Notes under the pieces: generated by a model
Seen by the model: the letters and a program-made list of their open reading frames with translations, nothing else
Told to the model about the DNA's origin: nothing
Databases searched by the model: none
Program-made: the position numbers and the translations under genes
From: Clavelina lepadiformis
Taxonomy: Eukaryota > Chordata > Ascidiacea > Aplousobranchia > Clavelinidae
Direction of reading: 5' to 3'
Assembly (NCBI RefSeq): GCF_947623445.1
Contig: NC_135244.1
Location: 6,572,001-6,636,000 of the forward strand
Length of the DNA stretch: 64,000 nucleotides
In this document: piece after piece, positions 28,882-40,738 of the stretch
How the letters are laid out: each line of letters begins with the position of its first letter
Position numbering within the stretch: position 1 is the stretch's first letter

Positions 28882-30993
28882 ATTTCTTTAATGTTGTCAG
28901 AAATGGCTAAAATGGTGTTGTTTATGAAAATATTTTACAAAAACAAATATTCTACCCAAACTTGTTTCAAAAGACAATATCTCTGTAATTAATAATCAAC
29001 ATAATGTTAATCATAAGCATTTGTAAAAAATGAATAAAAAACCTTAATACCCATTTACACACATTTGAGAATCGTGTGCATTGGTAAATGAATATCACTT
29101 GCAGCACATACAGACATTGCAAATAATCTCATGTGATTTACGGATGAATTGAAAGTATACTAAAAGTATTGGCCTCCACTTGTGCTAAACCAAATGCACG
29201 AACCAACTAATTTCCACCTCTAAGTTTATATCACTCCCTTTGGTGGTTGATCGAAAGCAAATGGGTCTTTGGTGATTAAGTTGTTTGAATCTCGTCTGTG
29301 GTGTTTTTCTTTTTATAGCCAAGAAAGATTTATATAAGTTATTTTAAGAATGAGCAAAGTTTTGTGTTAAATGATTTATCGTATTTATTCGAGTGTAAGT
29401 AACATTTCTGAACCAAATTCTTACCAAAAGTGCAGGGAACAACTTAGACAGGAATAAAAACCTTATAAACAAATTGTCCATCTAGCAAAATTACAGAAAG
29501 ACTGGTTCGTGCATTAATGTGTATTCCTGTCTCAACGACTCGGGAGGTTTGTACCATTTCTCAAAGCCAAAGATAGGAGGGCGACTTACACATGCATGCA
29601 ACTTAAACCCGAAAAAAATACGGTAATTTGGTATCAAGAATTCAAGATCAACTCAAGGTAGTTAAATTCTTATCATTTGTAAGTTAAAGTTCAAAGGAGT
29701 TAATTTTTGATGGTGATAGTCACTAAAAGTGCAGAGTTAGGTTCTGAGGAAATTACTTATGGATTAATTTATGGTTAGGAAAAGATAGTTTGTCATTATA
29801 TATAAGTTGCAAATCGTCATTTTTTGAATTTGCAGACTAATTGCTAATCAGCCTTCTGCCATATTAATGCTTCCAGAGTTCGAGAAAAGGCTGACATTTA
29901 CTGTTGAGCAAATGGCCAATTTGGTAGCCAGCTTGCCTTCATCTAATTTGCATTTTTGATTTCAGTAAAGGACAGCCGGTCATAAACTTGTATGTTGATA
30001 ATTAATCGACAACCAGTGCAACAGACACTTATTTCACTGGCTGCGGGTGGTCTGGATTGGATAATCCTGTTTTCTAACCAGCTAATCATTAACAAAAGTG
30101 GCGTTTTCCAAATTCAATAAATGGAAGTCAATGCAATAGATGCTGCAAATAGTTTAACTGTTTACGTTATCAACTCACTGAAAAAAAAACAATAAAAAAT
30201 GGTAAAAGCAGAGGGATGGGGAAATTTTTATTAGTTGACGGTCACATTTCAGTTCAATAGGAACGAGTTTGGCAACAACCGATAATAATATGCATAAACA
30301 AAGTATTACACAGCTTGTTAAATTGTTAATTAAATATTTACAAGGAAATTTTTTTTCATTCATGAGCTTATAATACGATATTTGGTTACGGCATAAGTGA
30401 TTTTAGGATAGATTAATAGGTACTCCAGATGAAAATGGGTAAAAACTAGCAAACAAACATATTTTAAAATTAAATGATTAATAAGTCGCACTTTCCCCAT
30501 TGCTAGGTTAGAACATCGAGCTCACGATGATGCTATTCCTTGTTTGATACTCAGCAACGCTAGTGTTGTAAAGCCCTTGGCAAGGCATTAGCAACCTTTG
30601 CCCAGTTGCTCCTGTTTAGTGATCAAGGTAATAGGCTAGTTTCAAATTCGAGCAAGACTACAAGACAAATATGACAAAATTAAAATATACAACAATCAGT
30701 ATTAGCACACACACAATGAACATCGGTAACTGGGCTTGAGCATCGACAGTCAACAAAGCAATGACAAAATTTAAGTCCTGCCATCCACTTTCCTTAAAAC
30801 TTTGAACCGCTAAGATTCAGCATATCAGTGTCAGCCGGTGTATGAAAAAACACTCCATCTTGCTGATTCAAACCGAAAAAAACAAGTTATACTCAATGTA
30901 CAATAACAAACTTTGTACCATTACATGCAGAATTTCATCCTGCATAATATATTTTTAAACATTGTCATTTAGCCAAAACATGTTTAAGCAATA
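28882..30993. other. Upstream of VCP, no other gene seen
   Basis: It should contain the VCP promoter and 5' untranslated region. No coding exon is supported. A MITE-like inverted repeat lies at 29370-29631, and a fragment near 30085-30140 is shared with 5403-5455 and 39633-39690. Confidence 0.5.
29370..29631. mobile_element. MITE-like element with imperfect inverted ends
   Basis: The left end contains ATCGTATTTATTCGAGTGTA, and the right end in reverse complement reads ACCGTATTTTTTTCGGGTTT. The match extends through the following AAGT. No clear target duplication. Confidence 0.5.
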
Positions 30994-31914
30994 CAGTCGA
31001 AATCAGTTAATCGCATATCGGTTAAAGGCATAAATCGCTTTATAGCATAGCATTGCATAATCCCAAACCATTTCCACTTCCCCAACCATTTCACTTGTGA
31101 TGAAAATTCAACGGTTAATCGCATAAGGGTTAATCGAATAGGAATTCTTGATTGATTTGTAGACTTGTATCACTTAACCGCATATTTCCTTTGATGAAGT
31201 GTTAAGTTGCTGAAGATTATCCTCACCAATAAACAAAAATCATCGCAAGATCTCCCATAACCCGCAGCGATTAAATACACGACAAGACACTGAAGACAGC
31301 AGTTATGAATTAAAGACAGCTGTGATTAAATTCACCGCAAGGCTGAAGGCTATAGAGACAGTAGCACGTAAATGATTTGAACAATAAAGTAAAACTTCAT
31401 GAAAAAAGGCCTTCTCTACAGTGATTATGAACCACAAAACTACGTTTCATTTAAGGATTGTTACGGATCGTTACATCACAATAGAAAGACAAGACTAATT
31501 TTTATTTAAGGATTGTTACGTCGCAAAGCGCAAACCACTGCAGAAACATAGAATACCTGTACTGTACTGTAGCCTACGTATACGATATAAAATGCCAGGA
31601 CAGCAACTGCTTAACAACATATCGGAAAATATTAAACAAACTACAATTGAGAGTTATTTTAATAAAAATTGATTTCGTTTTTGTTTCGTGTTTTTTTATG
31701 TCAAAATCGAAAAGAAGGAAGCTCACTTGTTGCATCATAATGCATTGTGTCATTCCAAAAATCGGCGGAGGAGCAAGAATGCGTGCGCCGGTGTTTAAAA
31801 GAGAATAGCGGAGAAAATGTAGGTAAAAAACGCATACATCGGTTAGTCGCATACATCGGTTAATCGCATAAAAAAGCTTGGCAAATTGACTATGCGATTA
31901 ACCGATTTCGACTG
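30994..31914. mobile_element. pogo/Tigger-like element, 921 bp
   Basis: The left end CAGTCGAAATCAGTTAATCG and the reverse complement of the right end (CAGTCGAAATCGGTTAATCG) match at 19 of 20 bases, flanked by TA on both sides (30992-30993 and 31915-31916), the mariner/pogo target. Sub-terminal GGTTAATCGCATA motifs recur inside. No intact transposase frame. Confidence 0.85.
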
Positions 31915-31916
31915 TA

Positions 31917-34544
31917 GTAACTTTCTTGCAAGGGACCCAGTTTTTCATTGATCGGAGCCAGTCTATGTAATTTGAGCCAGTGTACGAAAACAAAATTTCA
32001 CACATATCATACTCTTGCTGAGTTTGCCGTTTTCTGATTGGTGGGTTTTTAAAACATAGACAACAGATGTTTTTAGTATTAAATTTTTGGAAAATTTTTA
32101 TTGATAAATTCAGCCTTAATCTACAAACATTTTCTTCAAACATCACCGGACAATGTAAGGTAATTTAAACAAATTGTTTCAGTCATGCAGTGGTTGAAGA
32201 CTCAGTCTACAACCTGTAGCAAACGCAAAATGATCTGTATGACGGGAAGTTGCGGGATACTTTTAAACAAGCTAAGCAAAATAATTGGGTCTGGGCTAAA
32301 TTGGATGAAAATAATTAAAACCAATGGTACGTGCAAACGACTAGAAGAGCATGCTTTCTCTGCCTGTTTTCAAACTAACAACAGAGATTTATTTCAAATA
32401 GTAAAGATCATCATCACGACATGGGCATATCATAATAATTATTTCTTAATGCAAAGGTTAATAATAGCAGAGAAGTAAATGTGGTTGTTAACTATTATAT
32501 TTTAATATATTCGATTTAAATTGGTATAGAAATATTTTTCTAAACATAGCTTATATCGTAGCCTATTTTCCATAGACATCAAGTAATGTCAACTTGCTAT
32601 TGATAACAATGCATTTTACCATAGTTTTTCATGCACTGGCTCCACCACAAAATTCAGACCAAGCAGAGAAAAGTATTTAAAAAAGAAATTTAGAGAAAAG
32701 GTATCTGGCAACGAAACTTAAAAGATCGGATGAATTACTGCACAACTATGAGAAAAAAGGTTTCTCAAAGTCGTTTATTTCGTGAGATATTATAGTTTTT
32801 GCACCGGACATGAAAATTTAGTTTTGGATTTGAAAATTAGGTTCTTTCAAGGTGGGTAAGTTTGACGTGGTGGAACTTCATAACTTAAAAAGTAATGTAC
32901 TAAGATATTTGAAATTTGGTATACAGTTAGAAGAATCGTGCTTACTACCTGCAAATATTCCATTAAATTGGACCAAAAGTTGTTATTAAAATAGCGATGT
33001 TTGATAAATCTTGGATACTGGGTACTTTTATACACTGGCAGTGATGATAACCACTAAGCCATAAGGTCAGCTTAGCTACTATCTGTTGATGGACCAAGAA
33101 AACTTAGTGCGCTTGGGCTAATATAGGCAAAAGTTCACCGGCTGCCTGGTTTAGTGGATACCGAATTTAAATATTCCTTTTTGGTAAATGCAGGTCCAGC
33201 AGCTTGCTCCATGCGGGATCAGGTTACAGTATCTGTGTATGACCTTGCAAGTCCGTGAAAATGCAAGGAGCCGTTAAATTTAATACCAGTATTACTGTAT
33301 CAAAGACTTTGACGTGACAGCAATATTACGTACTACATTTTTAACCACCTAGTTTATTATTGGTACAGGAAGCCTACAACATTTGGGTTTCCTTCACTTT
33401 TGCACTCCCACAGCCTATCAGGATCGAGTGTTGAGGAATTATTACTTTTGTACGTCATATTTTCTTTTCTATTACCCTATCACTATTTCTATTACCCTTT
33501 CAGCCAAAAGTCGGAGTGTCATTCAGATATCAAACATAGAGTACCGGTAAGCCCTACAGGTGAAAGTTGTTAGGTTGTCAAAAATAATTCCTTTTTAAGG
33601 CAAAACAAGCTAAGTCTACCATGCCCAAATGACTTACGTTGTATGATCACAGATAGTCGACACATCATATACGCAAAAAACAAGCTAAATATGACTGACC
33701 TGAAAACGAGCACGTTGACTTACCATCCACCGGCAACAGTCTGAGGGCGATACCGTTTACTCACTTGTATTGATTTCTTTGTGTTACGTCACCATTCGCA
33801 ATGCTGCATTATGACTAGGCACAATCGAAATAGGCCATTGGATTAGATATTTTTATTTTGAGAGGGAAAAATCTGAAAACAATTTCAATTTAACAACAAC
33901 TAAATTTTAGTTGCCTCCTTTGAAAGTAAATTCATTTGTCTTTTGACTTAAATCAATCCGATTAATTAGCAATACTAAAAATTAATCAACTAACCACATT
34001 CTTTACCATTAGAATTTGACAATTAATTTTTGTAAAACATTGCATCTTTGCGCAACGAGTAGGCCTAATGACCCGATTCTGGAGATTTTCTTCAAAAATC
34101 AACGAAGTGTCTGGTTTTTCTGTAGCTACAAAAACTCTTTTTAAAATATTGAGTTTGAAATTTTAATTAAAATCTTTGTTTATAAAATGACGTTTTTACC
34201 TATCCAAGAGTTTTAATACGTTAAAAGAGAAGCCGATGTGTCTTCTTGTAGTTCTATAATATATCAAAATCTCCGATAATCTCTTGAAGAGCGTGTTCAC
34301 TGTTCACCCCAGCTTCACAGACAAATAAAAGGCTTGAAGACCCGAGATATAAGAAAATGAACATAAATCCAACCGTACTTTGTTCTGTTTTCCAAGATTG
34401 TGTCGCGTTTTCACTCGAATCGTTTTATACAACCTGCAAGCACAAACAACGCGCATACCAAACCTAGACTACGTAATTGATTAATTACAACTCAGGTGGC
34501 ACTGTACGCCGCAATGCACGTGAAGAAATAACCTTACGAAACTG
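31917..34544. other. Gene-poor interval with an ancient duplicated fragment
   Basis: Positions 32030-32420 are visibly homologous to 39920-40270. A tRNA A-box-like TGGTTTAGTGGA occurs at about 33147-33158. No supported gene. Confidence 0.45.
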
Positions 34545-34552
34545 TCTATGAT

Positions 34553-35120
34553 CAGTGAATGGTCAAAGTAACCACATAATTAAGTTACTTAAGTAGAAGT
34601 ATTGTTACTCTCGAAAAAATTTACTCCGCTACAAGTAAAAGTATTGCAGTTCAAAACTACTCAAATATGAAGTAGAAAGTGGCACATTTTAAAGTACTCA
34701 AGTAAATGGTAGTTTGAGTAGTAGTTATCGACCTAAAGTATGAGGTTGTGAAAGCATAAATTTCTACGAGCTTTCTAAAAGCAATACGACTGCAGGAAAA
34801 TGCATACTTTTATGAAGCTAAATAGCCTCAGACATACTTTTGTCCTTCGTCAGAGTATTGTTACATAAAAACCAAGCTGTAAACGGTTAATAAACGATTT
34901 GTGCAGATGTGATTGCAAATTACAGCAAATTATCTTCTAACTACACTGACTACTTTAGCATTTGGTAACCTACTCAAGTACGTTACTATGGATTAAAAAC
35001 TACTTAAGAAAAAGTAGAATGTAGGCTACCCATGAATAAAACTACTTAAGAAGCCAAAGTAGAAGAAATCTATTTAAGTAGACTACTCAAGTAAAACTAC
35101 TTCGTTACTGACCACCACTG
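34553..35120. mobile_element. hAT-type MITE, 568 bp
   Basis: The target duplication TCTATGAT is exact (34545-34552 and 35121-35128). The element starts CAGTGAATGGTCAAAGTAAC and its right end in reverse complement reads CAGTGGTGGTCAGTAACG. The interior is rich in ACTACTCAAGTA and AAGTACTCAAGTA motifs. Non-autonomous. Confidence 0.9.
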
Positions 35121-36192
35121 TCTATGATTGGGTTCTACTTTGACCTGACTCCGCTGCTCCTGATGACCAGCATCAGTAGGCGTCATGACCTTGGAACTTA
35201 GGTTTAGAACCAAAGAGCAATAAAGGCTTCATTAAACAGAACTGTGCTAGTCCTAAAATATAATATAATCAGTTACGTAAGACGTGACTGTAAACTATAT
35301 GACACTTATATAAATAAACTCTTAGCATTAAGCAGCCGACAATACGCTTACTACTGAATAAAGTCGTACAGACGAAAACCAACACAAAACACAAGAACCA
35401 TATGACGCGGCGTGATAATGCGCGAGGCAGAAAAGGAAAAAACAGCAGAAAGAATATCACCAGATTTGGTAGGCCTATATAGGCTAATAGAAAAACAATC
35501 TAGCCTAATGCTAAGCGGTCTTACATCCTAGAAAGGGCTACAGATTGTTCAGCGATCATAATGAGAAACGTACGCTAGCTGCCAGTAGAATACAAAAATT
35601 GAAAGTTTTATTCAATAGAATACAGTAGCCTACATTGGAGATAGAGCTTTTACGTAGCCTAATCAACTGTAGCCTATGTGAAATTGTTTCATGCACGCCT
35701 TCATAAAAAAAAAGCAATTTTGGCGCAAGTGATTTCAATTGCTCGGAATGCATAACAAGCATTTCCAGAGTTAAAACGAAATTGCCACCGTGGCAAAGCT
35801 GTGTGATATTATTTCAAGTCGGATTATTATTACTCATTTGTCTTCACCCTGCAAACATCTAAAATTGGAGAAGCTCCCATTCATGCGGTATTAAATAGAA
35901 ATGCCAGGTGGATTTTTCTCGAAGACGGGTATCAATATGACGGAGAAAATCATGTTGAACAAGGACGGAGCAGGTACACAGTTTGCTTGACACCGTTTTT
36001 GACCGGAAATACTGTGAAAAAATCACCGTGATTGCATACCCTGGCAAGCAAGCCTTCGTGTTGTGGAGATAAAATTTGTATAAGACGACCGAACTTACCT
36101 ATAACTTACTTACTCCATAAGTCATTCCGATCAACTACGGTGTCAAACGCTTTGGTAAGATAGGCTACAAAGAATGTAATAACATGCCTCAT

Positions 36193-36532
36193 AGCATGCT
36201 CCCGCATAAAATTTTGAATTTACAATACAATTTTGCTTTTCTTTCAAAAAAAAAAAACTGCGCGACATTTTTTTTTGTGCATTTCTTCTCCGCTTAAGAC
36301 CTCAGAGGTTTGCCAGCTGAGAATACAACTTTTTTCCATCTTAGCATGATTTTTAATCACGTGATCGTTTAAGCATCAAGCTACATGAATAACATGATAG
36401 TACTCTCAAAGCAAGAGGTTGGATTTACACAACTTTCCCCTATTCTAAATACAGTTCATACTGCTAATTAGCATTAACCAATGAATGACTACTGTCCTGA
36501 AAATTATTTCGCCTCACCCTTAAGCCACTACT
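36193..36532. repeat. Second copy of the 8540-9247 repeat
   Basis: It shares AGCATGCTCCC, AAAATTTTGAATTT, CAATTTTGCTTTTCTTTCAA, GCTAATTAGCATTAACCAAT and the end GCCTCACCCTTAAGCCACTA with the interior and right end of the 8540-9247 element, in the same order and orientation. The left third of that element is missing. Confidence 0.8.
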
Positions 36533-38793
36533 CACAACACAGTACTCCTTCCTAGGCCTATTGCCACCACCTGTGCTCTCAATCAATTTATACGCGCTGA
36601 TTGCTGAAATTTTATTTTTGCATCAATCGTTACAGTGGAATGTCCACTGAGTGCAAAAATTGGGCCAGAGAAGATCAAGCAGTTAATTTTGTGACATTTT
36701 TTCTAGTCCCTTCCTCATTCTACGGAAAGAAGCAATGTGGTGATCCTGAAAAGGGCTGCTTTGTCGCTTAGGTGGCTGCCGAGCTCTATCCCTGCTTCAG
36801 TTCAGAGAGAGAGCGAACCTATATCTTGGGCCGCATGTGTGCGCGTTTGGGACTGCAGCTAGCTTCCAGTGCATCCTCACCTGCTGATTCGCGACATTTC
36901 CATCACCACAGGATTTGGAAAGTTCAGTGATATTCGTAAAGATGATTAAAGTGAGGAAGAGTTGTGCATCGTCATACTCACCCTCTCGTCCAAGCTGTTT
37001 TGGCATGGGTGCAGCACATGGTGTCTAGCTAGACATCAGGAAATATAATTGGAAATGGATGACCAGGGCATCTTTAGAGAAGAGTAATAGCGAAAAATAA
37101 ACAAAACAATATACAGACTCCACAGTGCTGCACTGCTGCTGAAGTTAAATCGCACACCATCGTTGGTCCAGTGATAGGTATCGTCCGCCGGTCTTTGAAT
37201 AAACTTCACATGAAATGGTGGACCAACCCAACAAATTCACCAGTAGCAAAGACGCTTTATTGGTTCCCCTCACCTGGTCTCCCAGTCGAGACGGTTTTCC
37301 GGGCACTGTAGCTGCTGTTGTAGTAGACAGACACCTACTTGGAGCCACAGGTGAGAGGGATTGGGTGCTATACAATGACACGTGCTGGCAAGCTACTCCA
37401 AAAAGAGTACAACTGATTGTCATGCAAAGGTGCTACCCCATAAACATCAGCACCCCATACACCCCAACTTAAAGATTTACAGATGTGATGGCTGCGTATT
37501 GGATCAAGTAGCATTTCACCATAAGCTACTTTTGAAAACCGCAATTCTAAAGCCTGCACACGTGAGCGCACCTTTTTTTCGTCATCCGAAATCGATGGCG
37601 GTAGATGGTAATGGGAATGAAAACAAATTTTAAAATGAAGCACTCAACGGTCCTAAAACACTCGCTTGATGACAACCGAACGTTGAAGTTCAAGCATGGC
37701 TGCCTTTCCAACATGTTTTCCTTTCATCACTTATAGTAAGTTGCACTTAAACAACTTGACCTATTTAGGCTATTTTAATGTGTTTTCCGACACTTGCAAT
37801 GAGCACTGGGCTGGGTTTATTAAATGACAGAAAACCTCAGGTTTATGTTTATTTTTTATCCTAACAGAGTTATCCAAAACAGTTGCAAAACAATGGAGTG
37901 CGTGTTGAATATCAAGTTTGAAAAATTCCAGCAAAACCAGATGATCAATGAATAGCAGATGACTGTTTACAACAATGACACACTATTTGCTAAGCTTGCT
38001 TTTGTCCTTTTAGTTCATCTAAAGTTATAGAGGTGACAACTTAAACCCATTCAGTCTTTCCAGGGGCACGATTTGGACATTTTCAGATGTTTCAATTTCT
38101 AGGCGTTTGGTGTTTGCATTTATTAAAATTACTATAAGCTAAGTATGAAATTTACCAGTTAGTTTGCTTAGTACATACTGCATAGGTCTATATGTTCAAC
38201 TGCACAACCAGTAAAACATGCAAACTCCGGGTCACCACTGCAAGGTCTTTGCCTAATTGTCCACAATGGAAAAAGATTTACTCTATGATTAAAAGTGTTG
38301 TTTAGTTTTTTCCCGCTACCTTTTTTATTAACTTTCTGACTGATGGCGCTAACTAGGCAGAGTAGGAAGCCAAGAATTTGAACAAGTCAAAAAGTTGTTC
38401 AAACTCCGGCCTGTTTCAAGGTCGATTCAACCCAGGACGACCCAACCAAAATCTGGGGCGAATAGGACTTAGGTTTTATTGTTGTGGGCTTAATTGTATG
38501 TTGAATTGTCCTGCGTCCGGTTGTACCGGTGTTGAATTGTATTCCTGTACTGTATTCATGACAGGATTTGCCGAGATCTCGAGTGTGCGGACCCGTTAAC
38601 TCAAGTGTACACTTATTCAATCTTTCTTCAGTTCATATCCAAGCTAATACTTGTAATTGTAACTATAAATTTATATATCCTAACATGACACCTTATCAAC
38701 AAATCATGTCACCGCAACCGATAAGTTTTCATCAATTCTCATCCAAATTTGGCGCTAGGGTCGTAACCAAAAGTGTGGGTGCTTTTGTTAAAT

Positions 38794-39238
38794 AGCAGCT
38801 TGCTGTTTTCCATTAGCTCGGGCTCTGCTACTGCTTGCTGACTAAGCAACAGACAGGTTGCTGTTCGTAGCAGGCTAGGCCTAGTTTTTAAACCAAATGA
38901 GCGGCTGAAGTGTTTTTTTTTTTTCAAGAAAGATGTAGCCTACAGTGAATTTAAATTTTTTTTTAGAAAGTGTATTATTGTTTATTTTTTTTAATATTTA
39001 AATACACATAATTAAAATTTGGTTGTGTGGGTGAGGATAGCATAATTTATGTTCACGTCTTAAAATCCTTGAACACCCTTGATATAAACAAACAGTGAGC
39101 TGTCCAATTCAGCAGCAACCAATAACAGCAGGGTGCTACTCGAGCGATGACAGTCGGCTGTTCATTACGTCATGAACAGTAGCATGTCATTTACTGGGCA
39201 GTCAATAGCAGGGTGTTAGCTGAAAACAGCAGGCTGCT
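38794..39238. mobile_element. MITE-like element, 17-bp inverted ends
   Basis: AGCAGCTTGCTGTTTTC (38794-38810) and GAAAACAGCAGGCTGCT (39222-39238) are inverted copies matching at 16 of 17 bases. The interior repeats AACAGCAGG- and GGTTGCTGTT-like words. No target duplication was recognised. Confidence 0.5.
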
Positions 39239-40738
39239 GTACAAAAATAACAGTCATTCTAATGATAACACCCCTGCCTCTTCGAAATACTAATCAGTAA
39301 TCACCAACTACATGACGCCACCTATTGCAGTGTGCTACTCAAAAGAGTAAGTGAGTGGAAAGTGTTGCAAATGTTTGACTTTTCTTTGTTATACAATTTT
39401 TTTTTGATCAAATTTAGTCATGAGAGGTGAGACTCAGAACTTGGGTTGGAGGGGATTGGTTTTAAACTAATTTAGACTTTGGAAAATATGTCATTTTAGG
39501 TTAAAAAATAGCGTTTTTTTTAAATCGCAGCCTAACTTAGTAGGCTAATCCAGTCATGAGAAGTGAGTGTCTGGGTCAGAGGAGATTATTTAGTTCTAGG
39601 TTAAACACTTTATCCAAAGTGTTGGCTAGCCATAACCGAAGTAGCTTTTCCAAATTCAGTAACCGGCTCCTGGTGAAATAGACGCTGCCTTTCATTTCTC
39701 GTGACTCCACAGACAAGGACAGAATGATAAAAAATAATTCATACTGTACTATATAGCTTACAGTATCTTGAAACTGCATTTAGCAAATAGTTTATTAATT
39801 CTAATAATTCCAACTTTTTTGTTGTATTTTTTTAATGGAGCCATTCTACAAAACTTCTGTAAGTAAAGGAACACAAAATTTTCCAGTTTTACATGAATAG
39901 ATTTATGCTGGTTTTACTGTTTTTTGATTAGTGGATTTTTTAAGCATTTACATCAAGTTTTGTTGACATTCAATTTTTGGACTATTTTTATAAGTAAATT
40001 CAGCCTTTTTATGAATTTTTTTCAAGCACCACCAAAGATATTAGGTAAACTTCTTTCAATCTTACAGTGTTTAAAGACCTTGTCTGCGATGCATCGGCTA
40101 TTTGTAGAAACAAGTAGATATGCTGAGAAACTATGGATTACTTTTAACAAACTATACAAAATACTTTCCTCTATAAATCCAATCAAAAATAATGAAGAAC
40201 CAATGGTGCATGCAAGCTGATGAGCCGAGCATGGTTTGCCTGTTTTTGAACCAATAGGTTTTGCTGTTATATTACAAGTATATATTAATAATATTTTGCT
40301 ATATCATGTTAGCCATGGTTTTAATCCATCACTGTTTTAAAAATCAACGGGCGGGCAGCCACATGCTCACAATTTTTTCTGGCCTTGACTGGTAGACAGA
40401 ATTCCCTGAGACAAGACCACCATAAAGTACTTCTTTTAAAACTTAGTGCTTTCATGGTTTTCCGACAAAACAACAATATTATTTTTGTATTTTTAATGTC
40501 GTACGTTTTCCAGAAATATTATGAGTTTGTCATGTTTTAAAAATATAGGCAACGATCTTGGGCATATTGGCATGCCTGGTTTAGTCTATTTAATGTAAAG
40601 CAAGTTTATTATTGTTACTGTTTATTATTACTGCATTTTGACATATTGCTTTGCAAACTGAATTGTTTTTTTCCTTTTGCGTGGAAGAGTTAGCTCAACA
40701 CTAACAGCTATATCAGTTTGTACAATTGTTATGATAAA

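Larger units (their letters stand above)
35129..40738. other. Gene-poor interval upstream of STAG
   Basis: No supported exon. The segment at about 36700-37620 is less AT-rich than its surroundings and has several overlapping frames on both strands (for example 36797-37006 and 37145-37643, minus), but none shows a recognisable family. It also holds a repeat copy (36193-36532), an inverted-repeat element (38794-39238) and a duplicated fragment (39920-40270). Confidence 0.5.

Noticed and set aside
37145-37643. Overlapping frames on both strands at 37145-37643
   Set aside because: The better base composition allows long frames, but no family motif is recognisable and both strands are equally open. 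It could be a decayed gene or transposon, but I cannot support it.
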